From: Acidobacteriota bacterium
GTDB taxonomy: Bacteria > Acidobacteriota > Terriglobia > Terriglobales > Acidobacteriaceae
Direction of reading: 5' to 3'
Assembly (NCBI GenBank): GCA_021846945.1
Contig: JAJZVZ010000001.1
Location: 1 to 64,000 of the forward strand
DNA: 64,000 nucleotides
Under the pieces are notes generated by a model, which did no database searches, was not told the DNA's origin, and saw only the letters and a program-made list of their open reading frames with translations. Of this stretch, positions 19,951-30,136 are shown piece after piece. Both the position numbers and the translations under genes were made by a program. Position 1 is the first letter of the stretch. Each line of letters begins with the position of its first letter.

Positions 19951-21120
19951 TCAAGGACGCTGAGCCGAAGCATTCTGCGCCGAAATCGCCCGAACATCGC
20001 GCAGAGGAAGGCGTACAAACTTGATGGCCTCGCGCCGCCACGTGTAAGTCACCAACAGATCGCCGTTGGCAGCCTGGATAATGGCCGGATAGGAGTACTG
20101 GCCGGGACCGTTCTCCAAGGTCCTGAAGATGCGGAAATGTTTACCATCGGCGCTGACCGCCAGATTGAGCGGCGTGCGCTTGTTGTAACTGTCGTTGAAA
20201 GCGAGAACGATGCGCCCGTCGCGAAGGCGCACAGCGTCAATGCCGGAGTTTGGATTGGGCAGGTCAATGAAGCGTGCCTGCGTCCACGTCCTGCCGTCAT
20301 CCATGGAGTCGGCGATGGCGATGCGCGCGGCCCTGCTCCGGCTGCGCGCAAAGAAGCGCAGATGATGCCTGCCCATCCACACGACCGAAGGCTGAATGAT
20401 TCCGATCGTCGTTTTTGATGGCGGATAGATCTTGGTGTACACACCGCCCGTCTCCGATGCCGGCAGAGGCTTCTCCTGGCCCGCCGCGATGGCGGCCGCA
20501 TTGGGAATGTCCAGGCTGTCGGGCACGGTGATGGGCCCGAATTTCGTCCATGTCTTCCCGTTATCGGTGGAGCGCTCGATCCACGCATTCCATTTGCCGT
20601 TCTCCACCGAGGAGCCGCTGACGATGGTGCCATCCGGGAGCACCAGCGGCTTGTCCTTGATCGGCCCTAGAATTCCCGTGGGCAAATTTTCTTCCTTGCT
20701 CCAGGTGTGGCCTTCATCGCCGCTCCACTTGCGCGCTCCCAGCCATGTGCTTGGCCTGGTGCCGTACTTGTAATAGAGCCACAGGCGGCCGTCATGCGTA
20801 TGGAAGAGAACAGGATTCCAGCAGGCGACCTTATTGGCGCGGGCCAGTTCAACCGGCGCGCTCCATAGGCCGTCGTGCAGGCGGGCGCCATAGATAGCTA
20901 CATCAGGAGCGCCCTCTCTTGTTCCGGCAAACCACGCAACCAGAATGTCGCCGTTCTTCAACTCGACGACGGTTGATGCGTGATTGTTGCGCTGTGTGCC
21001 GGGCAGTGCCTTGCCGCTCGAAAGCGGCGGAAAGATAAATTCCGCTACCGGCTTTTGCGCCTGCGCAGACGCAAAGGCGCTGGCCAGCAAGAAAATCATC
21101 ATCCACCGAAGTACACGCAT
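19951..21120 (-). CDS. Secreted sialidase-like BNR-repeat protein
   Basis: A 389-aa protein with a signal peptide (MIFLLASAFASAQA) and a six-bladed beta-propeller of the sialidase/BNR_2 type. Three Asp-boxes are visible: GDEGHTWS, STDNGKTWT and SMDDGRTWT. RNNHASTVVELKNGDILVAWFAG near the N-terminus is typical of bacterial proteins annotated as exo-alpha-sialidase, many of which act on other sugars. Sialic acid specificity is therefore not proven. The ATG overlaps the stop of the GH78 gene by one base (TAATG), so both are one operon. Confidence 0.85.
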   Translation of the reverse strand: MRVLRWMMIFLLASAFASAQAQKPVAEFIFPPLSSGKALPGTQRNNHASTVVELKNGDILVAWFAGTREGAPDVAIYGARLHDGLWSAPVELARANKVACWNPVLFHTHDGRLWLYYKYGTRPSTWLGARKWSGDEGHTWSKEENLPTGILGPIKDKPLVLPDGTIVSGSSVENGKWNAWIERSTDNGKTWTKFGPITVPDSLDIPNAAAIAAGQEKPLPASETGGVYTKIYPPSKTTIGIIQPSVVWMGRHHLRFFARSRSRAARIAIADSMDDGRTWTQARFIDLPNPNSGIDAVRLRDGRIVLAFNDSYNKRTPLNLAVSADGKHFRIFRTLENGPGQYSYPAIIQAANGDLLVTYTWRREAIKFVRLPLRDVRAISAQNASAQRP

Positions 21121-23516
21121 TATGGTTGCCTCACAAATTCAAAGTTGCCGGATGCGCGCAGAACCAGGCGAGCGCGGGCACCGGACTCCGCGGATTCCGT
21201 CTTTACTGCCGAGCCGTTCTCAAGCCACTTGCCCGCAGGCAACAGAATATCGGCTGTCACTCCCGGCGGAAGGCTGACAACGACCTGTCGATCGCTTGCC
21301 TTCACGCGGACCGGCCCGAGTGGTGTTGCCACCGCGCCGCGAATCCATTTGAGACCGGCGAGGTCAGGCCGAACCTGCACCTTCCGGTAACCTGGCTCGA
21401 TCGGCGTGACTCCCAGAAGTTCTTCCATCACCCAGGCGGTCGGCCCACTTGACCATCCATGCGAAAGGCTTGCGTTGTAGCCCACCTTGCCGTCGGCCTC
21501 AAGATGTGCATGCGGATCGGGGCCGGCCCATGCCGGATCCCATGCCTCCCAAAAGCTGGTTGCACCCTCGTCGAGCATTCCGCCCCAGTAAGTACGCATC
21601 CAGGCCAGGGCCTCGCGCTTGTGCCCCAGCTTTGCCATCGCGGCCAGCAGGTAGCTACCGTAATACGGCGTGATGATATCTTCCTCCGGCTTGCGCCCAT
21701 TGATGGTCCGCGCAAGCACGCGCCAAACTGTTTCGCGCTGCGCGGCGGTCTTCACGGCGCCGGCCAGCACAGCGATGGCATTCGTTTGCCAGCGATCTCC
21801 GAATGCGCCATTGGCGCTGTGCAAATACTCTTGCGCCGCCTGGGCCATGGCGTCGGCACGCGCGTTGTACTTTGCGGCGTCCGCCTTGTCTCCCGCCAGA
21901 CACAGCAGCCATGCGGCCCGGCGAAATGCGAGCAGATACTCAAAGTGAACGGCGCGGCGCGCTTCCGGCGAGTCTCCGCTGAGGCCTGGCGCCCAATCGA
22001 CAAAGGGCTTGCCGCCGCCGGCGCCGGTGTACAGGCTTTGAGCGTTCAACTCGCCCTCCATCAGCCGGAGCAGCTCCAGCATCCTGCCCTTCACTTCACG
22101 AAATTGGCGCAGATCGCCCCCGCGGCGCACGTATTCGGCTTCGCTGATCACCCACCAGGCCGAGTATCCAGGCAGCCCGTTCACCTGCTCCATAACCGGC
22201 GCGGGGCCGATGGCATCTTCGAGTCCGGCCCTGACCAGCCGACGATCACCATAAACGTCCGCAATCACGCGATCGATGACTTCGTCGTCGCCTATCCAGC
22301 GGCCGCGGTCACGCTTGATGCCATCCAGGATGGAATCCTGCATGGAAAGATGTGCCGTGTACGCAGCCGTCTGCCAGATCCGGTTCACCCTTGCATCGCT
22401 CGACTCGAAGTAGCCGGCCGGAGTCACCGGATCGTAGATGGCTTCGGCGTAAATGCCTGCTCCACTGCTGTCGCTGCTGAAGGAAATGAGCGCATAGCGA
22501 AATCCCGACTTGGGACCACGGGCCTCGTGACCGGCAGGCACCAGCAAAGGCACATCTCCCAGATAGGGAGCGTGAAGCAACTCGCCCGTTGATTCGCCGT
22601 AGCGGATGTGCGCATGCAGGTCATGCGCGCCCGCTGTGAGCAGAATCCGGCCATTGAACTCGCGGCCAAAGTCGAGGAGCAAACCATCGGGCTGATGCGT
22701 GATTGTTGCCGGATTCAGGCGGCAGTTCGCCATGAATGGCGCTTCTCCCAGATAACCCGGCCACGCGTACATGCCCGCATCGGCATTCCACTGGAAGAAG
22801 TCAACATTGCTCTCAATGCTGCCAAGGCTTGTCACCGGCTTCCACGCTGAGTCGTTGAAGCCCGGCACTTGCCAGCCCTGCGTAAAGACCGCTGCGCTCT
22901 TCCAGGCGCTGTCGCTCATCACCAGCGGTGGCGCGACGACTCCATCGGGAGCGGACAAGATCTTCACCGCGAGCACTTCGCCGGAGTTGAGCCAGCTTGT
23001 CATGAGTGAGTTGGTGTGATGGTGGCTTCCGTAGCCGCGGACGGCTTCAATGGCGATGGTATTTGTGCCGGAGCGCAACACACCGCTTACGTCGGCGCTC
23101 ATCACAGCGAAGCCAAAGTGATGCCCGCCGGAGAAGTGCAACTGCGCGGCGAGGACGCCGTTGATCCACACGCGGGCACTGCGTGGTCCTGCAATATAGA
23201 GCGTTGCTTTCGGCGGCTTTTTCGCAATCGTGAACGCCCTGCGGAAGAAGTGAGGCTCAACCTTCCAATCGCTGCGCTTCAGCCTGCCCAGAGGCTCGTC
23301 GTGCATGGCAACGGCGGCATCGTTCGCGGTCCAGATGTATGCCTCAGGCAGCGGCGCATGAATGCTGCCGACGCTGCGAATGGTGTTGTCCGCGCAGGGC
23401 GGATTGAGAGCGCTTGTGTAACCTGCCGGTTGAGCCGGAGTATCCTGTTGCGCAGTGCCTGTGCGCATCACGGCCGCGCACAGCGCGAGGAGCAGGATGT
23501 TCCGGAAAAGCTGCAT
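21120..23516 (-). CDS. Secreted alpha-L-rhamnosidase (GH78)
   Basis: A 798-aa protein: signal peptide (LFRNILLLALCAAVMRTGTA), a beta-sandwich region with a lectin-like fold (ATLYIAGPRSARVWINGVL), then an (alpha/alpha)6 barrel. DGIKRDRGRWIGDDEV (about residues 400-415) is the GH78 signature with its acidic residues, and a C-terminal beta domain follows. It should remove terminal rhamnose from plant polysaccharides, saponins or flavonoid glycosides in the periplasm or outside. The start at 23516 is chosen since the signal peptide begins there; an ORF extension of 98 codons upstream has no signal character. Confidence 0.88.
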   Translation of the reverse strand: MQLFRNILLLALCAAVMRTGTAQQDTPAQPAGYTSALNPPCADNTIRSVGSIHAPLPEAYIWTANDAAVAMHDEPLGRLKRSDWKVEPHFFRRAFTIAKKPPKATLYIAGPRSARVWINGVLAAQLHFSGGHHFGFAVMSADVSGVLRSGTNTIAIEAVRGYGSHHHTNSLMTSWLNSGEVLAVKILSAPDGVVAPPLVMSDSAWKSAAVFTQGWQVPGFNDSAWKPVTSLGSIESNVDFFQWNADAGMYAWPGYLGEAPFMANCRLNPATITHQPDGLLLDFGREFNGRILLTAGAHDLHAHIRYGESTGELLHAPYLGDVPLLVPAGHEARGPKSGFRYALISFSSDSSGAGIYAEAIYDPVTPAGYFESSDARVNRIWQTAAYTAHLSMQDSILDGIKRDRGRWIGDDEVIDRVIADVYGDRRLVRAGLEDAIGPAPVMEQVNGLPGYSAWWVISEAEYVRRGGDLRQFREVKGRMLELLRLMEGELNAQSLYTGAGGGKPFVDWAPGLSGDSPEARRAVHFEYLLAFRRAAWLLCLAGDKADAAKYNARADAMAQAAQEYLHSANGAFGDRWQTNAIAVLAGAVKTAAQRETVWRVLARTINGRKPEEDIITPYYGSYLLAAMAKLGHKREALAWMRTYWGGMLDEGATSFWEAWDPAWAGPDPHAHLEADGKVGYNASLSHGWSSGPTAWVMEELLGVTPIEPGYRKVQVRPDLAGLKWIRGAVATPLGPVRVKASDRQVVVSLPPGVTADILLPAGKWLENGSAVKTESAESGARARLVLRASGNFEFVRQP

Positions 23517-23931
23517 GCTGACTTCATTTGTACACGCGGCGGCCTGCCTGCCGGCGTGCATGCGGGCGCTCTGTTCCGATGAGCGGAACTTTTCTACCAG
23601 GCGAAAAATCAAATCATCTGGAAGAGCGAGACATCTGGGCAGCCCAGATCCTGGAATATGTGTCCATTGATCACTGTGAGCACGCAAAGGGTAGGATGAG
23701 TGCGATCTGAAAAGCTTAAGCCACGCGCCTCGATGAACATCCTCGGTTGTTCTGCCACTCGCGGAACTCCCGCATCTGCCTGCTTCAGCACCAGACAGCC
23801 TGCTTAACATTAACTGCCTCGTTGTTGGCCAATCCCGTTGCCTTCTTCGGCCGCTCCTGAGTGATCGCCAAACGGAGAATTGTCTTCTCTTTTGGGGAAC
23901 TGATCAGAGGCTAATCGTCTTTATGGTACAG
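23517..23931. other. Intergenic stretch between two glycoside hydrolase genes
   Basis: About 415 bases without a supported gene. A TGTACACG half-site near 23528 resembles half of the LacI-type operator described at 32080-40593, but the second half is missing, so I do not call it an operator. No hairpin with U-run was seen. Confidence 0.5.
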
Positions 23932-25977
23932 CTACCTGGTACCGACAGTCTTTCCATCAGCCTTACTTTGTTCCAGATACTCCACGTAGCCCAGCAGAGC
24001 GCCCCAATGGTAGAAGCGGTCGCTGTTGGTCACATCGTCGCCGGTTCCGGTGATGGCGTTGTAGTTCTCGTGCACGTGGCCGTTTTCGCGCCACTCCTTC
24101 AGAAAAAGGTTGTAAGACTTCTGCGCGAAGGCGCTGCGCGTGGTGGCACCATCATAGTTGCGGAGACCGAGATAGACGAGATAGTTCATGGGGCCCCAGA
24201 TGCGGCCGCGCCAGTAATTCTGATCGTGGAAGGCCGGATCGTCGCGCTCAATGGAGGGAATAACCCACTCGCCCCAAAACTCATTCGGGTTGAGCAGATG
24301 TCTCTGGATCATCATCCTGGCTTGATCGGGAGTGGCCGCATGAGCCAGCATGGGATAGAAGTTCGTTGGCGAAAGCCGTGTATTGAATTTGCCGGTATGC
24401 AGATCTTTGTTGAGGAAGATGCCGGCGGCCGGATTCCAGAGCGTGGCGAGCCTGGCTCGATAACGCGTGGCTCGGTCTTTTAGCTCTCTGGCTTCGGAAG
24501 TCTTGTCGAGGATCTCTGCGATTTGAGCCAGAGCGTTGCAGTCGGCAATGTACATGCTCATGAGACCAACGTCGGCATACTCCAACAGGTGCGTCTGCGG
24601 GTCGTAGACAGACGAGTCGTACATTGGGCTGTTATCCAACCCCGATTCGAGAATGGCGCCGGCCCGGGTGCCTCGCGAGCGATCGTCCAGATTCTCCGGC
24701 CGGTTTTCGCCGTAGCTGCCCCAGGCGAGATATCCCCGGATATCGCGATGCTCCGCCCACCAGCGGTTCCAGCTCAGCAGGGGCTGGAACGCGTCATCAA
24801 GAAACCAGCGGTCATGAAACTTGTTGTAGAGGCCGAGTACGGTGATGGCGCCAACAGGTGGCTCAGAGCGATCAGAGCTTTTCCAACCGCCGGCTCGCGC
24901 ATAGTTGGGGACAAAACCTTCAGCGGTCTCCTCGCGCAGCGTCTCAAGCGCGTCGGCGTACGCAAGGTCCCGGTCACCGATTCCCGCCATCGTGGCAGCG
25001 AAGAAGGTATCCCAGTCGAAGATGACGTAGCCGCCCCAGCGAACGCTCCAGACACGGCTGACGGGAGAGACAACTCTTCGCTTTTCGGGTTCGTAGATGG
25101 TGTCCCAGCCGAGCGTGGTTTCAATGGCATCGACGATCGGACCATTCTTTCCTGCCGCTGCAATGGAGCGCTCATAAGCAAATCGCTGGCGGTCGATTAC
25201 GGTTTGAATTTCGGAGACAGAGCGCGGCGTGCCGGTGCTCACGCCGACTGGTTGCGTCAGATCGGCGGCGAAATAGGGACTGCCAATGGGAAGGTTCAGG
25301 TACGAGTTGGAGGATTTGGTCTGTGCCGTTAAGCAAGTGCAGTAGACGGAAACCGCGCCGAGTTCGCTGTGGGCCTGAACAGAGCCTGCCTGCTGCAGGA
25401 TGCTTCCCGGCCGACTCCAAAGAAAGTTGACCGTGAAGACAACCGTGGGCGGTAGTGCAGAGATGGGTTTAGACGGCAGCGGCGTAACCAATAGGACAAG
25501 ATCGCTTCCAGCATGCGCGCTCTGGATTCGCCACATATGTCCTTTCCAGGAGATGCGCAGGTCTGTATAGCTTCCATCCCACGAATGCGGACCAGGGTTG
25601 ACGACCTCCGCGCCCGGATTAAGGCGGCCAATTAGAGCATTCTCCAGAAACGCATCACCGCCTACGGTAGTGTTGTGCTTGAGGCCAACGTGAATTGCTA
25701 GGCCTTCAGGAAGCAACACACTTGTCGCAACACTGTTTACGTCCCACGTATTCCAGCCTTGCGCAAGGTGCTGTTGAACCCGGCTGTAGTTTGGGGACCA
25801 CGGCCCAGCGTAACCATTTGCGCCCGACATCCGCGATTGGGCCTGAGACGAAGCGACAGGTCTCGCTTGAGCTTCAGCGAGACAATCACAATATGTGAGC
25901 AAAATGGCTGCGATGAGGCATCCGATGGTAACGAGAATTGCTTTGCGGCAGGTATGCACGTTGATCCTTACATGCAT
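23932..25977 (-). CDS. Secreted MGH1/GH63-like glycoside hydrolase
   Basis: A 681-aa protein with a signal sequence (AILVTIGCLIAAILLTYCDC) that may be a signal peptide or a lipobox-like cleavage site (LTYC). The C-terminal two thirds form an (alpha/alpha)6 barrel of the MGH1/GH63/trehalase type. Signatures are GYVIFDWDTFFAATMAG, SGLDNSPMYD, YWRGRIWGPMNYLVYLGL and ENYNAITGTGDD. Known relatives act on mannosylglycerate, glucosylglycerate or N-glycan glucose; the substrate here is open. ATG at 25977 is preferred over a GTG 26 codons upstream because the signal sequence begins there. It lies 205 bases downstream of the GH38 gene. Confidence 0.83.
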   Translation of the reverse strand: MHVRINVHTCRKAILVTIGCLIAAILLTYCDCLAEAQARPVASSQAQSRMSGANGYAGPWSPNYSRVQQHLAQGWNTWDVNSVATSVLLPEGLAIHVGLKHNTTVGGDAFLENALIGRLNPGAEVVNPGPHSWDGSYTDLRISWKGHMWRIQSAHAGSDLVLLVTPLPSKPISALPPTVVFTVNFLWSRPGSILQQAGSVQAHSELGAVSVYCTCLTAQTKSSNSYLNLPIGSPYFAADLTQPVGVSTGTPRSVSEIQTVIDRQRFAYERSIAAAGKNGPIVDAIETTLGWDTIYEPEKRRVVSPVSRVWSVRWGGYVIFDWDTFFAATMAGIGDRDLAYADALETLREETAEGFVPNYARAGGWKSSDRSEPPVGAITVLGLYNKFHDRWFLDDAFQPLLSWNRWWAEHRDIRGYLAWGSYGENRPENLDDRSRGTRAGAILESGLDNSPMYDSSVYDPQTHLLEYADVGLMSMYIADCNALAQIAEILDKTSEARELKDRATRYRARLATLWNPAAGIFLNKDLHTGKFNTRLSPTNFYPMLAHAATPDQARMMIQRHLLNPNEFWGEWVIPSIERDDPAFHDQNYWRGRIWGPMNYLVYLGLRNYDGATTRSAFAQKSYNLFLKEWRENGHVHENYNAITGTGDDVTNSDRFYHWGALLGYVEYLEQSKADGKTVGTR

Positions 25978-26182
25978 TTTAGATGGCTTCCATATCCAGT
26001 CGCCCTCTGCCTTGTTGCCCTGGTTGTCGAAGGTGCCGTGGTTAACGATAGTCACGATCCACTCCAGCCTCGCTGTGGCAGCTTTGATTCCGCCAATTTT
26101 GCGCCTTGGTTATTTCTACCCGTCTGAAAATTCAACCATCCATCGAAAGCAAAACAGCATGAGCTCACTACGGCAGCCAGCT

Positions 26183-29100
26183 TCAAACCGCAACTTTCAG
26201 CGTCACAATCTCCCAGGGCCCGACATCCAGTGCGATAGAGCCATCGCCGTTCGTTGGAATCGGCATCTCTTCTTCCTCGATCAGATTCGCTTTCCACGCC
26301 TGGCGAACAGGAAGATGAAACTTGATCCGGGCTGTGGTCTTATTTCCTTCGCCCTCATAAAATCTGAGGATAATGCCATCGCCGTCTTCGGCCTTTTTCA
26401 TGGCGGTAAGGACAAGGTTATGCGGCCTGAGCCTGAGGAACGACTGAGCGCCTGGCAACTGAGGCTCCACGACCGACGTAGCCTTACCGGCGGCAAACGC
26501 CATCAGCCTGTAGTTGAAGCCGATCGCATCGCGATAGCGCAGCCGCCAATCGCCGCCGTGCGGGAGCAGTGACATCCGGTAACTGTGATTTCCCTTCTGC
26601 GTGTACCAGTACTCGGGGTTCCACGCCAGGCTCTTTCTCGCTGACAGCAGCACATGTTGCAAGACTGGGTAGGAGACCGGCTCATCCGTTTCATCGCGAA
26701 AGACATGCACTGTCGAATCGGATGCCGCGAGGCATCCCGCTTCGGAGTAATTCGGCGATGATGCGTCGATCCAGTTGATGGCCTCTCTGAAGGGAAGCGG
26801 GTGCGATCCGCCGTAGGTTTTCGGATTGAATTGCGAATCGATATTCGATGGCAGCAGAGTAAAGTCCAGCTCATCCTTGCCTATCTCCACAGTGCCGAAT
26901 GGAACTTCGTAGCTCAGGCGGGCCTCGTCAAGATTGATGGGAAACGCAACGCGTAACTCGCGTGCCTTCTCACCTGTCCACTGGATAATCTCAATGTCGA
27001 TATCGACCCGATCCACTTTTGTGTACAGATGAAAGCTCTCTCTTAGTGTGCAATTCTCCAAGTGCGCTTCACGAACCGCCGTCTTGCGTACAGGACTTTC
27101 GCTCACGCTCACAAACCGGAAATCGTGATTCGCGGCTCTGTCAAAGTCCTGCATGCCGACGGATTCCGTATCCTCCCAGGCATTTCCCGGGGCTGAAAAA
27201 TCCAGCACTTCGCCGCCGTCGAACTTGCCAGTACGCAAAACCTCCCACTTCTGCCGCTTGTCGTAGAGGCTCTTGATGCCGCCGCGGCCAAATGTAACGC
27301 GGTAGAAATCGTTCTCCAGCACTTCATTTACCAGGGGCGCCGGTGCGCTGGGTCTATTCTCAGCCATCTTCAGATAGAAACATCTGTACCCAACCGATGG
27401 AATCTCCTCAGCGACAAAGATAATCCTGCCGGAGCCAGGGCGAGTTGTATCTTCAAGAAACTCGCTTGGTATCTCCTGCCCCTTCTCATCCGCCAGCACC
27501 CATCCATGCCAATCTCTCGGAACTTCAACGGTGCATGTCACGACGTCAGTGCGCACCCAGGAAAGAGGGTTGTACACAACAACAGGAATCTGCGAGGTAT
27601 GCTCGCGAGGAACGCTCGCCGCAAGCTTGGACGCGACCCCCGCCACAATCTCTTCAGCCAATCGCTTCGATTTAGCGTAGGAGTCTGCATACACCTTGTC
27701 AGTCACCGTGCCGCGATTTCCGCCCCATCCATGATCCGGCCAGATGTTGGCCTGCCAGGCATCCGCAAATTCCTGCGTTGGATAATTCCTGAAGCCATCG
27801 CCTGCATCCAGTCCTGCGTAGAGGCGCTCAGCCGCCAGCAGCATATTGTGCGCCAGGCGGCCATTCAGCAGAGCCTCCCGGTTGCTCGGTTCGTCATAGT
27901 ATGCCCACGCGCACGGCCAGTCACCATAGAGAGAAGTGATATTCAGCGGCTCGGCAGTGAATTCGTCAAGAAACTTCTCAGGAGTTGTAAAGCTCAATTT
28001 AGGCGGGCTGATGCGACGACTATTCTCGCCGACAAAATGGGAGTTCCAGGCCGTGGCAAATGCAGCCATCCGCTGGTTCTCCCGTCGTGCGTAGGGAACC
28101 AGATCGGGCTGGGGAGGAAGATAGTCTGCCGTGTAATCATAAACAAACTTGCGGGGAAGATCGTGCGACGCATAATATTCCGTTCGCTCATCGGCGCAAA
28201 CCAGCCAGCCGGCATTGCCCTTGGGGTCGAGGAGAGTGCTTGCATCCACGTAACGAAATCCTCGGGTTACGACCGAAGACCCATCGGGACTCTGCCAGTT
28301 ATAAAAACCAAAGGGCAGCCGCCCCAGCAAGCAGTATTTGATGCCGGCTTTGGCGAGCACTTGTGGCATCTGCAGCGTCATGGATGGCGGATCGGACTGA
28401 ATGTAGAATCGCGTGTCAACGCCCGGAAATGTCTTCATGAGCCAACGGCGGCCCAGGTAAAATTCGCGCACCAGCTTTTCCGGGCCCACACTGAGCTGCA
28501 GTAACTGCACATAACTTGCGCCCCAGGTGAACCGCTTCTCCCGCATCCTGGCCGCCATCTCGTCCTTCTTTTCCGGATACCGCTCCAGAAACTCCATCAG
28601 ATAAGTCGTGCTTTCCATCGAGTACATGAACTCGGGATATTTCTGCATCAGTTCAAGCGCGGGCAAAATTAATACGGACGAGCGATAATCCGCGGTGAGT
28701 GCAGGCGTATTCAACCAGCCCAGATCGTTGTGGTTTGTGCAAAGAAATTCAAAGCTCCCGCTGTCAAAGTAAGAGCGATAACTCGGGACCTGGATATCCG
28801 CCTGCTTGTTCAATACGCCCGACTTCGTGACGATCTCGAACTGCATCAAAGAATCTTCAAAAGGAGACGGAATCCAAACGTCCTGGTGCGAACTCGCGCG
28901 GGCAGGGACAGATTGCAAAGGAGCCTTCATCGTGGCCGCATCTCTGGAGGAAACCCGCAGTTCACTTGTGGGGATTGCATCTCCGGGATTGACAACGTGC
29001 AGTGTGGCGGCCTGAATCAGCCGCCCATCGCGCACATCGTACATTTTGTGCGCAGTCAAATAGAATCCGAGAGGATGACGCTGGGGGAAGATGCACACCT

Positions 29101-29680
29101 TGCCAATGCCGGTCTCCGACGCTCCTGGTTTAGGCCAGATCGCTTCGACTGTCAGGCGTACAAATGACGTTACCTCGCTCCTGGGAAGCGAGAAAATCTG
29201 AAAGTAGCCTGCTTCCAACAGCGTTACCGGATAGCTCGCGCCGCCCGAAAGACTTACGCGAAGGCTTCGCGGAGTGGCCAGCAACTGCGTGCGTGGGTAG
29301 GTCATCAAATACACATCCTGACCGAGCACGTCGGCTGAAAGCGGCTCTGCAAGCAGCCATATCTCCTGAACCTCTCTTGGCTTGTCAAAACGAATCTCGA
29401 TCCAGGCTCCCAGTGTTTCTGCGTCGGATTGCCAGCCGACAATATTGTTGCCGCCAAAGACGTTCTCAGGAAGATAACCCCACGGCGGATTCTTCACGTG
29501 GCTCGAAGCGACCGCAGTTGCACCCATACGAGGATCAGCCCAATTGGGATTTGCAGAGCCTGGATCTTCCGCTGTATCCGCGTCAACGGGGGTGAGCGGA
29601 ATACTCTGCAGCAGCCGCGAAGACGATAGAGATAACAAACCGGAGCCGGCGCATCTCAAAAAATCTCTGCGGTTAAGCAT
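26183..29680 (-). CDS. Tat-exported GH38 alpha-mannosidase-like protein
   Basis: A 1165-aa protein. NRRDFLRCAGSGLLSL is a Tat signal. Residues about 70-190 look like a discoidin/F5-8C carbohydrate-binding domain (AWIEIRFDKPREVQEIWLL). The GH38 catalytic part starts near residue 312: TNHNDLGWLN holds the metal-binding His and Asp, YIQSDPPSMTLQMPQVL (about 425-440) the presumed nucleophile Asp, and PDHGWGGNRGT (about 646-656) the third metal His. The last two motifs deviate from the usual DxFG and HHD forms, so this is a divergent GH38 member. AAGGAGG at 29691-29697 sets the start. Likely first gene of the secreted-hydrolase run. Confidence 0.85.
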   Translation of the reverse strand: MLNRRDFLRCAGSGLLSLSSSRLLQSIPLTPVDADTAEDPGSANPNWADPRMGATAVASSHVKNPPWGYLPENVFGGNNIVGWQSDAETLGAWIEIRFDKPREVQEIWLLAEPLSADVLGQDVYLMTYPRTQLLATPRSLRVSLSGGASYPVTLLEAGYFQIFSLPRSEVTSFVRLTVEAIWPKPGASETGIGKVCIFPQRHPLGFYLTAHKMYDVRDGRLIQAATLHVVNPGDAIPTSELRVSSRDAATMKAPLQSVPARASSHQDVWIPSPFEDSLMQFEIVTKSGVLNKQADIQVPSYRSYFDSGSFEFLCTNHNDLGWLNTPALTADYRSSVLILPALELMQKYPEFMYSMESTTYLMEFLERYPEKKDEMAARMREKRFTWGASYVQLLQLSVGPEKLVREFYLGRRWLMKTFPGVDTRFYIQSDPPSMTLQMPQVLAKAGIKYCLLGRLPFGFYNWQSPDGSSVVTRGFRYVDASTLLDPKGNAGWLVCADERTEYYASHDLPRKFVYDYTADYLPPQPDLVPYARRENQRMAAFATAWNSHFVGENSRRISPPKLSFTTPEKFLDEFTAEPLNITSLYGDWPCAWAYYDEPSNREALLNGRLAHNMLLAAERLYAGLDAGDGFRNYPTQEFADAWQANIWPDHGWGGNRGTVTDKVYADSYAKSKRLAEEIVAGVASKLAASVPREHTSQIPVVVYNPLSWVRTDVVTCTVEVPRDWHGWVLADEKGQEIPSEFLEDTTRPGSGRIIFVAEEIPSVGYRCFYLKMAENRPSAPAPLVNEVLENDFYRVTFGRGGIKSLYDKRQKWEVLRTGKFDGGEVLDFSAPGNAWEDTESVGMQDFDRAANHDFRFVSVSESPVRKTAVREAHLENCTLRESFHLYTKVDRVDIDIEIIQWTGEKARELRVAFPINLDEARLSYEVPFGTVEIGKDELDFTLLPSNIDSQFNPKTYGGSHPLPFREAINWIDASSPNYSEAGCLAASDSTVHVFRDETDEPVSYPVLQHVLLSARKSLAWNPEYWYTQKGNHSYRMSLLPHGGDWRLRYRDAIGFNYRLMAFAAGKATSVVEPQLPGAQSFLRLRPHNLVLTAMKKAEDGDGIILRFYEGEGNKTTARIKFHLPVRQAWKANLIEEEEMPIPTNGDGSIALDVGPWEIVTLKVAV

Positions 29681-30136
29681 CTTAAGAATCCCTCCTTATC
29701 CGGACGTTCCTTGCATGCATCTGTACAGTAAAGCCAGGAGTGGTTCCTGGATCGAATTCCACGTCGCTCTGCCAAGTCGCGCGGAGGGCGGCCATTTGCG
29801 ATTTGGGCCGTAGAGATAGAGGGCCCTTGCTCTTGTGGCCACAGGCAATCTGCCGTCGAGATTGCCGGGGCGCTTTTTTGCGCACTTGCACAATGAATCC
29901 ACCACCCAGATTCTCTCTCATCAAGCGAACACCATTCTGTGGACACGATTCTATTTGAAAGGAGAGCCGGTCGCGTGACAAATTCTCGTTGTCGTGATGC
30001 CGCGGAATTCGAGTTTGCTCCAACGGGAAGCAGTCAGGTCGAGGAGAAATGGTGCGAGCCCTCTCTTCGGTATAGCGAGCATGAAATTTGGCAGACCAGC
30101 CTGTTGAAACTGCCAGGACGGTGGCGACAGGCGGAC
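29681..30136. other. Intergenic stretch upstream of the GH38 gene
   Basis: No gene is supported; small frames on both strands lack motifs. A short inverted repeat CCAGGA/TCCTGG with a 5-base loop lies at 29734-29750, 54 bases upstream of the GH38 start codon. It could be a regulator site or leader hairpin. The promoter of the hydrolase run should be in this stretch. Confidence 0.5.

Noticed and set aside
23527-23536. TGTACACG half-site upstream of the GH78 gene, similar to half of the LacI-type operator
   Set aside because: The second half-site is absent (reads CGGCGG), and it is just inside the 5' flank of a gene otherwise not linked to the regulon.
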